Origin: a bacterium
GTDB lineage: Bacteria > Desulfobacterota > DSWW01
Assembly (NCBI GenBank): GCA_028277985.1
Contig: JANQFG010000105.1
Coordinates: 39,046-103,045 of the forward strand
Direction of reading: 5' to 3'
DNA length: 64,000 bases
Shown here: positions 33,331 to 42,341 of the stretch, one piece after another
How the letters are laid out: each line of letters begins with the position of its first letter
Numbering within the stretch: position 1 is the first letter of the stretch
Notes under the pieces: model-generated
Databases searched by the model: none
Told to the model about the DNA's origin: nothing
Seen by the model: only the letters and a program-made list of their open reading frames with translations
Position numbers and translations under genes: made by a program

Positions 33331-34715
33331 CAGGCAATGTCCATCACGAGGAAACCAAACTCGACCGCCAGATCGGGCTCGTCGGGGCGACGGCCATGGT
33401 GGTCGGTGCCGTCATCGGCATGGGCATCTATGCCCTGATCGCCGAGGTCACGGCCCAGGTAGGCACAACCATATGGCTTCCCTTTGTGCTGGCCATGGTT
33501 GTCATGATGTTCGGCATTGTTCCCATGATCCAGATCGCCGCCGCGTTGCCTAGGGCGGGTGCGGCATACGTTTACACCAGCCGCCTTCTGCACCCGGTCG
33601 CTGGAACAATGGTGTCCTGGCTGTGTGTGGTCAGCGTTGCCTGCAGCTCGGCCTACGTCTCGATCGGCATGGCGGGGTATGCGGCACCGTATCTTCCCTT
33701 CGACATCTCGATCGGCACCTTATCCATGATCCTCCCGGCCCTCTTTCTGGTGCTGTATCTGTTCGGTCTCCGTGTGGCCTCTACCCTGCAGATCGTCCTG
33801 ACGGCCCTCTTGATATTCGCGCTCCTGGTCTATGGTATCAAGGGGGCAGCGGCTACACCTCTAAAGATGACCTCCCATCTTCCGCAGGGAATGGGAGGCC
33901 TTTTCATGGCCTCGATCATCTGCTACACGGTCTGGTTCGGGTTCACGATCGTGACCGAGATCGGGGAGGAGATCCGGGATGCCAAGCGAAACATCCCCCT
34001 GTCCGTAGTCATCGGGGGCTTCGTCATCCTGGTCGTCTACATCATCGTAGGCACCGTTTTCGCCAGTTCCGTGCCTTACAACCCGGAGAGGATCACGGCC
34101 ATGAACGCCCCGCTCAAGGAGACCGGGGAAGCGTTTCTTCCTCCCGCCCTGGTGGGTCTCATCAGCTTCGGTGCCCTGGCGACCGCCCTCACGAGCTTCA
34201 ACGCCACGGCCATCGCCATGCCCCGGGAGTTCTTCTCGCAGGCCAGGGACGGAATCGCGCCAGAGATGCTTGCCAGGGTTTCGAAGAGAACGAAGTCTCC
34301 TGTGTACGCCGTGGTCGTTTACTTCGGGATCGTCTTCGTCCTGCTGACCCTTGCCCACATCTTCGAGATGGAGATTGACACCTTCGCCGTCATGTCCGCC
34401 CAGGGGGTCCTGGTCATGACGATCCTGATGTCCGTCGCCGCCCTGAGATTATCGAAGAAACTCCCGGAGCACTACGAGAAGGCCTACTTCAGGATTCCCC
34501 GACCTCTCTTGTGGGTGGTCGTCATCCTGGCGATCCTGTCCAGCGCGGGTTTCCTGGCCCTCACCATGGCAGACCGTGCGGGCACGTTGCTGGTTCTGGT
34601 CGGTATCGCGCTTGTTGCCGCAGCTTGGCATGCATACCGTGTGAGGCACCTCAAGCGGCAAGGCATCGACTGGGAAGAGCTTATCCGCCGAATCCCGGGT
34701 CATGATGAGCAGTGA
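33327..34715 (+). CDS. APC-superfamily amino acid permease
   Basis: About 462 residues with twelve membrane segments. The N-terminal APC signature GLVGATAMVVGAVIGMGIYAL carries the unwound helix-1 motif G-x-G-I. YTVWFGFTIVTEIGEEIRDAKRNIP in the middle is the conserved helix 6/7 loop. The protein should import an amino acid or amine by proton or sodium coupling. The ATG lies on the stop of the DUF1566 gene, and GAGGTGGAG within that gene serves as ribosome site. The frame continues upstream, but nothing there fits a permease. Confidence 0.9.
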   Translation: MTGNVHHEETKLDRQIGLVGATAMVVGAVIGMGIYALIAEVTAQVGTTIWLPFVLAMVVMMFGIVPMIQIAAALPRAGAAYVYTSRLLHPVAGTMVSWLCVVSVACSSAYVSIGMAGYAAPYLPFDISIGTLSMILPALFLVLYLFGLRVASTLQIVLTALLIFALLVYGIKGAAATPLKMTSHLPQGMGGLFMASIICYTVWFGFTIVTEIGEEIRDAKRNIPLSVVIGGFVILVVYIIVGTVFASSVPYNPERITAMNAPLKETGEAFLPPALVGLISFGALATALTSFNATAIAMPREFFSQARDGIAPEMLARVSKRTKSPVYAVVVYFGIVFVLLTLAHIFEMEIDTFAVMSAQGVLVMTILMSVAALRLSKKLPEHYEKAYFRIPRPLLWVVVILAILSSAGFLALTMADRAGTLLVLVGIALVAAAWHAYRVRHLKRQGIDWEELIRRIPGHDEQ

Positions 34716-34805
34716 ACGATAGGTTCGCTATCTCACCTGATTGTGGAAACCTCGCCCCTGGGGTAAGCCGAAACCTATGAAAGCCTGCTCGCTCGATGTC
34801 GGGAA

Positions 34806-35672
34806 TCAGGTCGCGGCTGCCTGCAGCGGCTGGTCGTGTGGGATGTTCTCCCAGATCGCCGTCTCCCTGAAGTAGTCGACGTCGAGCGCCCTGGCCTCTC
34901 CGTGGCGCGCAAAGGCGATCTGCGACACGGCATCGAGCAGGATGTTCAAGTCCGTCTTCACGGGAAGGGTCTCGATCACGCGATGCCCCAGAAGCCTCAT
35001 GATGTCCACAGTGACCGGCAAGACATGCTCCCTAAGGTCTTTGTACCCGGTCATCAGTTCCTTGTCGAATGTGTACTCGTCCCAGTGTGAGAGTCTGGTC
35101 CCTGGACCACCGTCGGTTTCCACAACCATTTCTTCAAGCGCGGGCAACGCCTCCACGGCCTCCGCATCAAACTTTCCTGTGTCTGTATGGAACAGCTCCC
35201 GCCAGTCGTCCCAACCGAAGCCGAGGGTGTGGCCGATCTCGTGCACCAATGTGCCGGCGATGTCGTTGTCCGTGTAGTTTTCCAGATATTTCGTGTTGAA
35301 CTCGACCCGACCGTAGACGACCCCCGCCTCTTCGTACGGATAGTACGCTCGAGCGATGGTGTTACCCTTCGAGGTAAAGGTGCCCAAACGAATCACGATG
35401 GAGGACGAGGGCTCCACGAATCGGTTCCAGAAGTTACAGGCTGTCCGAGCTCCACGCTTGAGCTTGCCGGCCATATCGCTGACGATCTTGTACGTCACCA
35501 GATTGACCGAGGTCTCGCCACTCAGCAGAACAAGGGCCTCCCGAAGGCGCGGCAGCGCCTCGTGGATCACCCGGACGCGCCTCACCTCCCCCGGCGAAAG
35601 ACCCCTGCCCTGAATCTGGATTTGGGCGGCCTCCTGATTGAGCTCCTCGATGATCCTCTTGAGTGCTTCCAT
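34806..35672 (-). CDS. Leishmanolysin-like (M8-type) zinc metallopeptidase
   Basis: About 288 residues. The zinc site reads HEIGHTLGFG: two His ligands, catalytic Glu and the metzincin Gly. The position of the usual third ligand (HExxHxxGxxH) is Trp, but GTRLSHWDEYTFDKELMTGY downstream supplies His as in bacterial leishmanolysin relatives, followed by their Met-turn (ELMTG). There is no signal peptide; the N-terminus is a helical region with repeated Glu/Arg. The ATG at 35672 with AAAGGGGGA upstream is preferred over an earlier in-frame start. It could be cytoplasmic or released by lysis. Confidence 0.82.
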   Translation of the reverse strand: MEALKRIIEELNQEAAQIQIQGRGLSPGEVRRVRVIHEALPRLREALVLLSGETSVNLVTYKIVSDMAGKLKRGARTACNFWNRFVEPSSSIVIRLGTFTSKGNTIARAYYPYEEAGVVYGRVEFNTKYLENYTDNDIAGTLVHEIGHTLGFGWDDWRELFHTDTGKFDAEAVEALPALEEMVVETDGGPGTRLSHWDEYTFDKELMTGYKDLREHVLPVTVDIMRLLGHRVIETLPVKTDLNILLDAVSQIAFARHGEARALDVDYFRETAIWENIPHDQPLQAAAT

Positions 35673-35730
35673 GATTCCCCCTTTCCTGTACATGTTACGG
35701 CTTATCGAACCGTCTCCCACTGCTCCGGCC

Positions 35731-36165
35731 CTACCCGCATATCCTCATCGGGCCTCCCCCAAGATCGCTTCGGGCCCGTTTGGTGAATCCTTCCACCTCC
35801 TTGTGCCAGTCCTGATCCAATTCCTGCATGTCTGAATCACCGGAAGCAATTTTTCTGAAGACGTCCTTGACGGCTGTGCTCGCCTCGATGACCCGGTCCG
35901 GACAGGTGAGCTCTATCTCCGCATGAACCCCTGCCAGATTTGCGAAATCCTCCCACATATCCACATCTCCCTTCTTCATCTTCGCGTAGCAAACGGTCGC
36001 ATACGCAACGAATCGCCGATACAGGGCGCGCCTGTGTTCGAAGATTTCGTCCTTCCGTTTCCGCATCCACTTTTCCTTCTCGAGTCTTGCAAGCTCACGA
36101 TGCTGGATGATCGGACCGAAAAGGGTCCCAAGCACACCGACTATGGCAACAATAATCGTACCCAT
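35731..36165 (-). CDS. Small membrane-anchored protein of unknown function
   Basis: 144 residues. An N-terminal hydrophobic helix (IIVAIVGVLGTLFGPII) is followed by a highly charged helical cytoplasmic domain (HRELARLEKEKWMRKRKDEI and onward). AGGGGGA precedes the ATG. I recognise no family; such one-helix proteins are often annotated as hypothetical. It lies 58 bp upstream of the metallopeptidase gene on the same strand and could be co-transcribed. Confidence 0.7.
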   Translation of the reverse strand: MGTIIVAIVGVLGTLFGPIIQHRELARLEKEKWMRKRKDEIFEHRRALYRRFVAYATVCYAKMKKGDVDMWEDFANLAGVHAEIELTCPDRVIEASTAVKDVFRKIASGDSDMQELDQDWHKEVEGFTKRARSDLGGGPMRICG

Positions 36166-36480
36166 CGCGTCATCCCCCTCTTGGTTATCCTTCTTCTGGA
36201 AAGACGTCCCTTTGCTTCGTGAATGGCGTACGTGGTCTCCCCTCTAAAAAGATCAGCAAGACGTATGCCAAGGACTTGGAGGACCAGCTAGGCCGTTGGA
36301 ATCGACCGGGATCCGCCTGGAGATCGCCAGTGTTCGCAAGGATTTCCGATACTGAAGTGTTTGATATGTCTTGCACCAACGCGTGGGAAGGCAAAAGGGG
36401 AGAACAGGCTCTCGGGGGTCAAGGAGATTTACAGTTCTCGCAAGACCTGTCTACCTGGTTTGCATGAGGAAGGCCCTCCG
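36166..36480. other. Intergenic region without a clear gene
   Basis: 315 bp between two minus-strand genes. Short open frames exist on both strands (for example 36219-36467 on the plus strand), but none has a ribosome site or recognisable sequence. I see no repeat. Confidence 0.4.
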
Positions 36481-37890
36481 TCACAAATCGACCTGGGCTG
36501 CAGCGCCCGAGTCCGCCTTCTGCAGCCTCTCCTCGCCTGCGCGGCGCATGTTTCGGTTTCCAACGCCCTGGTCGCGGATAACAATCGAGAGCTCTTTGGT
36601 GGCGGCATTGATCGTCATCTCCGCGTAGACGCCCAGTTTGGAGTGCATGAGTTGCCGGAACCCCTCGAGCTGTCCGGGGCATTTCTCGATCACGTCGCGC
36701 TCTCCACGCTTCTGCCAGACCGGCAAGAGCATCGGGTTGCGCATGCCGAAAGCATAGGAAGGGAAATCCTCCTTCTTCTGCATCTCCGCCATGCACGCCT
36801 TTTCCACATCGTAGCTCGGCCTCTCGGGGTAATAGCGCAGCCTCATGCCGTAGTCGTCCGCGGGCTTCCCGTATTTCCGGATCAGGCTTTGCTTCACCGC
36901 TTCCGCATCGAACTTGATTTCCGGCCGGAACTTCTGCTGGTAGGAGATGACGCTCACGCGGATGCCTTCCTCGCCCGGAATTACGAGGTCGCTGCCAGTG
37001 ACGCCCAAGATCTTCAAGGATTGCCCGTCATCCAGCTTGAAGCTGCCGTATTCTCCCTGGTAGCCTTGCCCTTTCGCGATCGCCTCGACCTTGTCGAAGG
37101 GCATGCCGTAGCGTATGCCCTGCACCTCCGTCGTCTTCAAGCCGATCATCACCTCGGTGGGAAGGTTCACCTGGCTGTACTGCTTTCCCGGGGTGGGCGC
37201 GGCGGGCGGCGTCGAGGCGGCCGCCTGCTGTACGGCGGGCTTCGTCTCCTCCCCGGACTGTTGTGCCTTCCGGGCCGCCGCACCCTCGCTTCCGGGCTCG
37301 GGCTCGGCCACCCGCGCCGAAGCCAGAATTGTCTCGAGGCGATCCTTCGAGTAGCCGCCGTCGACGTATAGCCTGCCGTCCTTCTCCCAGAACAAGGTGG
37401 GCGAGATCAGGCTCTTCGAGGGCCACCCGTTCTTGCTAAGGGTCGGGAGAATGACTTCGTTGACCGGTCCCATCACGCTGTTGAACGCGGCAATCGATTC
37501 ATCGTTGCGATCGTACTTTGGCGCCCTGAGTCGCCCCTTCATGATGTCCCCGTAATCCTTGTTGCTTCTCTTCATTGCCTGCCACGCGGTTTCGTTGGCG
37601 GTCTTCTGGCTCACAGCGTAGAACACGTGGCGTGCCTCCACCCCCGGGGGCTTTCCTCTGAAGTCGCGGAAGAACTGCTTCGAGTGCGGGCACGTGGAAA
37701 ACTGAAGTATGTAAAGGGGTGGTCCCTCGCCCCGAGAAACGAAAGGTAGGGCTTCGAGAGCCGCTCTCAGCTCTTCCGCCCCATCCTCGATCTCGATCGA
37801 GGCGGACGTGGCGGCGAGGACAACGGGTGCACCGGCCAAACCGACCAGCGCCAGAACAAGGGGAACCAATAGAGGGCTTGAGGGAACCAT
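36481..37890 (-). CDS. Secreted protein with N-terminal thioredoxin-like domain
   Basis: 469 residues with a signal peptide (VPLVLALVGLAGAPVVLA). Residues ~50-200 look like a DsbC/DsbG-type thioredoxin fold: YILQFSTCPHSKQFF carries a CxxS instead of CxxC motif, and SPTLFWEKDGRLYVDGGY is the later strand region with a cis-Pro-like SPT. A low-complexity Ala/Pro/Gln linker (about 200-245) leads to a C-terminal domain of ~220 residues with a few Cys and no family I recognise. With a single Cys it could not form the usual active-site disulfide, so an isomerase or non-catalytic role is more likely than an oxidase. GGAGGAG supports the start. Confidence 0.72.
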   Translation of the reverse strand: MVPSSPLLVPLVLALVGLAGAPVVLAATSASIEIEDGAEELRAALEALPFVSRGEGPPLYILQFSTCPHSKQFFRDFRGKPPGVEARHVFYAVSQKTANETAWQAMKRSNKDYGDIMKGRLRAPKYDRNDESIAAFNSVMGPVNEVILPTLSKNGWPSKSLISPTLFWEKDGRLYVDGGYSKDRLETILASARVAEPEPGSEGAAARKAQQSGEETKPAVQQAAASTPPAAPTPGKQYSQVNLPTEVMIGLKTTEVQGIRYGMPFDKVEAIAKGQGYQGEYGSFKLDDGQSLKILGVTGSDLVIPGEEGIRVSVISYQQKFRPEIKFDAEAVKQSLIRKYGKPADDYGMRLRYYPERPSYDVEKACMAEMQKKEDFPSYAFGMRNPMLLPVWQKRGERDVIEKCPGQLEGFRQLMHSKLGVYAEMTINAATKELSIVIRDQGVGNRNMRRAGEERLQKADSGAAAQVDL

Positions 37891-38027
37891 GACGACTCCT
37901 CCCCGAATATGTTGAGCGGATAATCTTGGATGTATCGGTGAGGGCGCAGGGTTCCGGTGTGTGTCTCGGGGGTGAACCGTTCTTCTTCAACGGGGCCTTA
38001 TCACAGTCGGTCCTAACGTCGGCAGGA

Positions 38028-38324
38028 CTAGGTTACTTCCAACTGCCTGACTTCCTTCTTGATGCGGGTCGCCAAAGCGTCTTCCGCTACATCGAGGTCG
38101 TAGTCCATCTGGAGGCCCAACCAGAAACTGGCCGAATTCCCGAAATACCTGGCAAGCCTGAGCGCAGTATCGGCCGTCACGCTACGCCTGCCGTGTACGA
38201 TCTCATTGACTCTACGCGGGGAGACCCCCAGATCGTTGCCAAGCTGATTCTGGCTGATGCCCAGTGGCTTAAGGAACTCCTCAAAGAGGATCTCGCCAGG
38301 ATGGACCGGAGGAATTTTGCTCAT
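38028..38324 (-). CDS. higA: HigA-family antitoxin
   Basis: 98 residues of the HigA family. It has the conserved PVHPGEILFEEFLKPLGISQNQL start, then an XRE helix-turn-helix (SPRRVNEIVHGRRSVTADTALRLARYFG) and SASFWLGLQMDYDL. It neutralises the RelE-like toxin encoded 3 bp upstream and should repress the shared promoter at the ATAACGTTAT palindrome (38634-38643). Toxin before antitoxin is the normal higBA order. Confidence 0.93.
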   Translation of the reverse strand: MSKIPPVHPGEILFEEFLKPLGISQNQLGNDLGVSPRRVNEIVHGRRSVTADTALRLARYFGNSASFWLGLQMDYDLDVAEDALATRIKKEVRQLEVT

Positions 38325-38327
38325 GAT

Positions 38328-38615
38328 TCACCCCTTATGGTGGTCGACAATCTCCACCTCATAGGCGTTTCCGTCTCGCCATACGAAGCAGATTCTCCAT
38401 TGGTCGTTTATTCGAATGCTGTATTGCCCCTTCCGCTTTCCGGACAAGGATTCGAGCCTGTTCCCGGGCGGAACGCGAAGGTCATCAACCGACGAGCTCC
38501 GGTTGAGCATTCGAAGCTTCCGAAAGGCAAGCCTCTGGATCGAGACAGGCAGCTTGCGAGAATAGTCCCGCCGGAAGACCTTTTCAGTCTGCTTACACTT
38601 GAAGGTCTCGATCAT
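38328..38615 (-). CDS. higB: HigB-family (RelE-like) mRNA interferase toxin
   Basis: 95 residues of the RelE/HigB fold: strands and helices in FKCKQTEKVFRRDYSRKLP, SIQRLAFRKLRMLN, then LESLSGKRKGQYSIRINDQWRICFVW and the final VEIVDHHKG. The basic residues in the last blocks form the RNA-cleaving site in relatives. It would cleave ribosome-bound mRNA when not held by HigA. It is first in the two-gene operon, with only a weak ribosome site before its ATG, which would keep toxin output low. Confidence 0.92.
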   Translation of the reverse strand: MIETFKCKQTEKVFRRDYSRKLPVSIQRLAFRKLRMLNRSSSVDDLRVPPGNRLESLSGKRKGQYSIRINDQWRICFVWRDGNAYEVEIVDHHKG

Positions 38616-38621
38616 AGATTC

Positions 38622-38654
38622 AGGATATAACGGATAACGTTATGCGTCAAGACA
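38622..38654 (-). promoter_or_regulatory. higBA promoter and operator
   Basis: On the minus strand, TTGACG (38654-38649) is followed after about 17 bp by a TATCCT-type -10. The perfect palindrome ATAACGTTAT (38634-38643) lies between them and overlaps a direct repeat of ATAACG (38627-38632 and 38634-38639). This is the likely HigA site. Confidence 0.6.
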
Positions 38655-38785
38655 AAAGCCTCTCAAAGGAGGCTGCCCCTGCGACCGGGTGTGTCAAACC
38701 AGGACGAATGGTCTGGAGCAAGAGAGAGATCGGCTTTGATTCCGAAGAGGAATGTTGTATGAAGCGGGTGGGGAGGGAGGAGACG

Positions 38786-40270
38786 ATGGCGCGCAAGAGG
38801 GGCGCGATGCTCTCGAAATCTCGGTTTCTTGCCGGCCTGCAGTGCCCGCTGCGGTTGTGGTTCCAGTGCTACAATCGGGACCTTGCCACGCCCGTCTCCC
38901 CGAGCCAGCAGGCTGTCTTCGATATGGGACACGAGGTGGGAAGGCTTGCCACCCGGCTCTACCCCGGGGGCGTTCTCATCGAGGAAGACCACTTCCACCA
39001 TCGGGAGGCGGTGGAGTCGACCCGGGCTGCCATGGAGGACCAGGCGGTAGCCGCCATTTACGAGGCCGGCTTTGTGCATGAATCCGTGAGGATTCGGGTG
39101 GATGTGCTCGAGAGGACCTCGGGCGGCAAATGGAACATGATTGAGGTGAAGTCCTCCACCTCGGCCAAGGAAATCCATCTCCCGGATGTAGCCCTGCAGT
39201 ACCGCGTGCTGAAGGGGATGGGACTGGATGTGATTCACACCGGGATCCTTCACCTGAACAACCAGTACGTGTACGACGGGGAACGACTCGATCTGAGTCA
39301 GCTCTTTGCCTTCGAGGACCTGACCAGGGGCGCCATCGATTACCAGGGCGAGATTCAGTCGAATCTCAGGAGGCTCAAAGAGATACTTGCGGGCGACGCT
39401 GCGCCGGAGGTGGAGCCGGGCCGGCATTGCTCTTCACCATATCGGTGCGAATTCTGGGAGCACTGCACGCGCGCGAAGCCCAAGTCCTGGGTCCTGTACC
39501 TGTCCGGGATCACCCAGAAGAAGATGAACGACCTGGCTGCTCTCGGCATCGAGGACATCCACGACGTCCCGGAGGACTTCCCTCTCACCGCACTGCAGGC
39601 TCGCATCAGGAATTGCGTGGCACAGGGAGAGGAGTATGTCGCCCCAGAGTTGTTGGAAGAGATGAGGGAGGTCGAGTACCCCGTCCATTTCCTCGATTTC
39701 GAGACAACCGGATCGGCAATCCCTTGCTATACCGGGACCCGGCCCTTTCAGACCATTCCCTTCCAGTGGTCGGATCACATTTTCCAGGAGGACGGCAGTC
39801 TCGAGCATCGCGAGTTCCTGCACGACGAGGACACGGATCCCCGCGACCCCTTCTGCCGCACTTTGCTGGACACCCTCGGCGATTCCGGCACCATTGTCAT
39901 CTACACCAACTACGAAGTGGGGGTGATGACCAGCCTGGCAGTCGAACTTCCACAACATGCGGAAGGGCTTCTCGCGACTGTGGACCGAGTCATGGATCTC
40001 CACGCAGCGATCAAAGTGCATTTCTACCATCCGGACTTCCAGGGCTCCTTTTCACTCAAGAAGGTTCTTCCCGCCCTCGTACCAGCCATGGCCTACGAGG
40101 GGCTGGCCATCCAGGAGGGAAACCAGGCTTCACTGGAATACAGGCGCATGCTCGATTCCGGCACGCCCGCCGCAGAGAAGGAGCGGATCAAGAAGGATCT
40201 ACTCACCTACTGCGGTCACGACACCCTGGCGATGGTCAAGATCCGGGAGGAATTGCTGAGTAGATTCTGA
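38786..40270 (+). CDS. RecB/Cas4-like nuclease fused to a DnaQ-like 3'-5' exonuclease (DUF2779-type)
   Basis: About 494 residues. The N-terminal half resembles Cas4/AddB nucleases: Cys in GLQCPLRLW, the PD-(D/E)XK core RVDVLER...[10 protein letters not shown] (Asp, Glu, Lys), then [14 protein letters not shown], giving four Cys for a 4Fe-4S cluster. The C-terminal half (from about residue 300) begins HFLDFETTG, the ExoI motif of DEDD exonucleases, with later acidic blocks ([18 protein letters not shown]) as the other motifs. The enzyme likely trims DNA or RNA ends from both activities. The ATG at 38786 has GGAGGAG upstream; upstream ATGs are weaker. It neighbours higBA, but no CRISPR array is present. 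Confidence 0.8.
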   Translation: MARKRGAMLSKSRFLAGLQCPLRLWFQCYNRDLATPVSPSQQAVFDMGHEVGRLATRLYPGGVLIEEDHFHHREAVESTRAAMEDQAVAAIYEAGFVHESVRIRVDVLERTSGGKWNMIEVKSSTSAKEIHLPDVALQYRVLKGMGLDVIHTGILHLNNQYVYDGERLDLSQLFAFEDLTRGAIDYQGEIQSNLRRLKEILAGDAAPEVEPGRHCSSPYRCEFWEHCTRAKPKSWVLYLSGITQKKMNDLAALGIEDIHDVPEDFPLTALQARIRNCVAQGEEYVAPELLEEMREVEYPVHFLDFETTGSAIPCYTGTRPFQTIPFQWSDHIFQEDGSLEHREFLHDEDTDPRDPFCRTLLDTLGDSGTIVIYTNYEVGVMTSLAVELPQHAEGLLATVDRVMDLHAAIKVHFYHPDFQGSFSLKKVLPALVPAMAYEGLAIQEGNQASLEYRRMLDSGTPAAEKERIKKDLLTYCGHDTLAMVKIREELLSRF

Positions 40271-40385
40271 ATCATCGGCCGGGTCGTCGCAACGATCCGG
40301 CAAACGGTTCCTGATATCAGGGAAGAGAACATGGGCATTCAACCGGAAAACCGATCTTCAGCTCTGTAGACAGGAGGTCCGTTCA

Positions 40386-40940
40386 GTGTCAAGCGATCTT
40401 TATCTCGCGACCGGCCTTCTCGATGCCCTGCATTTCGCCGCCGGCAAGCATCGGGGCCAGCGCCGGAAGGACTCGTACGCATCCCCCTACATCAATCACC
40501 CGATTCAGGTTGCCGAGCTGATCGCCCGGGCAGGCCGCGTCTCCGACCTGGCAACCCTCCAGGCGGCAATTCTTCACGATACGCTCGAGGATACCGAGAC
40601 CACCTTCGAAGAGCTTAAAGGACGTTTCGGAGGCGAAGTAGCCGAAATCGTCAAGGAAGTCACCGACGAAAAGGGGCTGCGAAACGAGACGCGGAAGCGG
40701 CTCCAGGTAGAACACGCACCTCATCTCTCTTCCAAGGCAAAGCACATCAAAATTGCAGACAAGCTCTCCAACATCGTGGCTGTCACGCACACCCCGCCCA
40801 AGGGGTGGTCAAAGAAAAGACGGCTGGAGTATCTGGACTGGAGTGAGAAGGTCGTGGCGGGATGCAGAGGCACCAATGAAAAGTTGGAGGCCCGGTATGA
40901 CGAAGCGCTTCATGAGTGCCGCGTAATCCTTTGGAAGTAG
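40386..40940 (+). CDS. Small alarmone hydrolase-like HD-domain protein (MESH1-type)
   Basis: 184 residues of the HD superfamily resembling the hydrolase half of SpoT. Metal and catalytic motifs: [25 protein letters not shown] (HDxxED) and KIADKLSN. With no synthetase or regulatory domains, its length fits the stand-alone Mesh1-type hydrolases that remove pyrophosphate from (p)ppGpp, or phosphate from NADPH. The start is GTG, fixed by AGGAGGT 7 nt upstream. It follows the fused nuclease gene by 115 bp. Confidence 0.87.
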   Translation: MSSDLYLATGLLDALHFAAGKHRGQRRKDSYASPYINHPIQVAELIARAGRVSDLATLQAAILHDTLEDTETTFEELKGRFGGEVAEIVKEVTDEKGLRNETRKRLQVEHAPHLSSKAKHIKIADKLSNIVAVTHTPPKGWSKKRRLEYLDWSEKVVAGCRGTNEKLEARYDEALHECRVILWK

Positions 40941-40956
40941 TCGCGGGCACGACCGA

Positions 40957-42060
40957 TCAGATCTGAACGATGCGACGGATGATCCGATTCGGCCAGTCGT
41001 CGGCCACAGGATGTTCCTGGGGCACGAACATGCCCTTTCGCCACAGGCAGTGGGAGCAGAACTCTACTGGATCGTTGCTCGCCAGGCGGCGCCTGAATTC
41101 CTGATACGCGCTGCCGTTCCAGATCTCTTCTACAGGGGTCTCAAACACGTTTCCCAACGCAAGGGGTCCCAGCCACTTGGGATCGCTTATCTCCGAGCAT
41201 GGCGTCACGTCCCCTTCGCAGGTAACGTACATACCATACCAGGGCCAGTAGCAGCTGGTAGTGCCCTGTGTCTGAAACCTGCCATAAGGCTTCGGGGATG
41301 ACAGGTAGGTGGTGATCCCCATCTTCTTGCCAAGCTTTCGGATCTCGCTCAACGTTGCGAGCAGTTCCTCCTCGGGAACCTTCGGGCAATCGTAGTCCGG
41401 ATAGATGGTGGGGTTGCAGAGGTCCGGGGTCACGACCACGATGTCCACCCCCATCTGATTCGCAAGGCTCATCAGTCGAGGAACCTCGCGGCAGTTCAAC
41501 CCGGTGACAGCGGTTACCAGAAAGACCGTCATGCGGCTCCGGGCCTCTCTCTTCTTGCGCATGAGGATGGTGATGTTTTCAATGACCTGATCGAAATCGG
41601 CCCCCTTCTTCGTGGCTTCATAAGTCTCCTTGGTTCCTCCATCAAAGGAGAGCTGGAGATAGCCCACGGACGAACCCAACAGTCTTTCCACCATCGACTC
41701 ATCCATGAGGGTGGCGTTGGTGGCCATCATGGTCCTCATGTCCGCATCACCGGTGTACTCAAGCAGATCAAAGAGGCTCTCATTAAGAAGGGGCTCACCG
41801 ATGCCGATGAGCAAGAGGAAATCGAGCCATGGGAATTGATCGAGAATCCGTCTGTAATCCTCGAGGGAGAGCTTGTTCCCCAGGTTGCTCGATTTGTTCC
41901 TTCGGCACATGGGGCACCCGAGGTTGCACGCGCTCGTAGGGTCGAGCTGAAGGAGAATCGGGTGCGAGCTCACGGAGGAGGAGAGCCGCTTCATGTTCGC
42001 GAGGGTGCGGATCTTGTTCAAGATCCTTGGCGTGGTCGGGGCCTGCCGGTATCGGTCCAT
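40957..42060 (-). CDS. Radical SAM/SPASM domain protein
   Basis: About 367 residues. The radical SAM cluster motif is SACNLGCPMC (CX3CX2C), followed by GIGEPLL as the GGE-like SAM-binding block and LSFDGGTKETY. The C-terminal SPASM-type region holds further cluster cysteines (SCYWPW, VTCEGDVTPC, FCSHC) in the order typical of enzymes that modify peptides or proteins. The ATG at 42060 is used; a TTG at 42072 is also possible since AGGAGG is very close to the ATG. A 42-codon ORF ends 15 bp upstream, which raises the question of a peptide substrate. No maturation or export partner is adjacent. Confidence 0.85.
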   Translation of the reverse strand: MDRYRQAPTTPRILNKIRTLANMKRLSSSVSSHPILLQLDPTSACNLGCPMCRRNKSSNLGNKLSLEDYRRILDQFPWLDFLLLIGIGEPLLNESLFDLLEYTGDADMRTMMATNATLMDESMVERLLGSSVGYLQLSFDGGTKETYEATKKGADFDQVIENITILMRKKREARSRMTVFLVTAVTGLNCREVPRLMSLANQMGVDIVVVTPDLCNPTIYPDYDCPKVPEEELLATLSEIRKLGKKMGITTYLSSPKPYGRFQTQGTTSCYWPWYGMYVTCEGDVTPCSEISDPKWLGPLALGNVFETPVEEIWNGSAYQEFRRRLASNDPVEFCSHCLWRKGMFVPQEHPVADDWPNRIIRRIVQI

Positions 42061-42075
42061 GGCCTCCTGCAATTC

Positions 42076-42204
42076 TCAGTACTTCCCAAGAAGCTTCCGT
42101 GCCGATTTTTGCAGCGAAAAGAGTGCCCTGTCCGAATCATAGCCGCCGGACTCAGCCAAATCCAGGATCAGGGTGGTGAACACATCAAAAGTATCGCTTG
42201 ACAT
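42076..42204 (-). CDS. Short ORF upstream of the radical SAM gene, candidate peptide substrate
   Basis: A 42-residue reading frame (ATG at 42204, TGA at 42076) on the same strand as the radical SAM/SPASM gene and 15 bp before it. The sequence starts MSSDTFDVFTTLILDLAESG and continues with GYDSDRALFSLQKSARKLLG, ending KY. It is acidic at the start, basic at the end, and has Tyr, Gly-Gly and Ser residues that SPASM enzymes modify in known cases. An AGAGGGA lies very close to the ATG, giving only weak start evidence. It could be a RiPP precursor, a leader peptide or chance. Confidence 0.4.
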   Translation of the reverse strand: MSSDTFDVFTTLILDLAESGGYDSDRALFSLQKSARKLLGKY

Positions 42205-42268
42205 CTTCCCTCTAAAGGTCTAAAAAGACTAACAAACTGGCTGAAGAAAGGCCTAAACCCAAGATAGG

Positions 42269-42283
42269 GCCGGAAAAACCGGC
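42269..42283. repeat. Short GCCGG-AAAAA-CCGGC hairpin
   Basis: A perfect 5-bp stem with a 5-base loop in the divergent gap between the short ORF and the Ig-like protein gene. Too small to call a terminator; no T tract follows. Confidence 0.3.
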
Positions 42284-42341
42284 TGAAGAGAGAGACGGCT
42301 GATGGTCTGGTGTTTCCACCGGTTCAACTGGAGGCAGGTTC

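Noticed and set aside
36219..36467. Small plus-strand gene
   Set aside because: No ribosome site, no recognisable sequence, and it lies in a gap between two minus-strand genes.
38786..40270. Evidence for a CRISPR adaptation module
   Set aside because: Only a Cas4-like half is present; cas1, cas2 and an array are absent.
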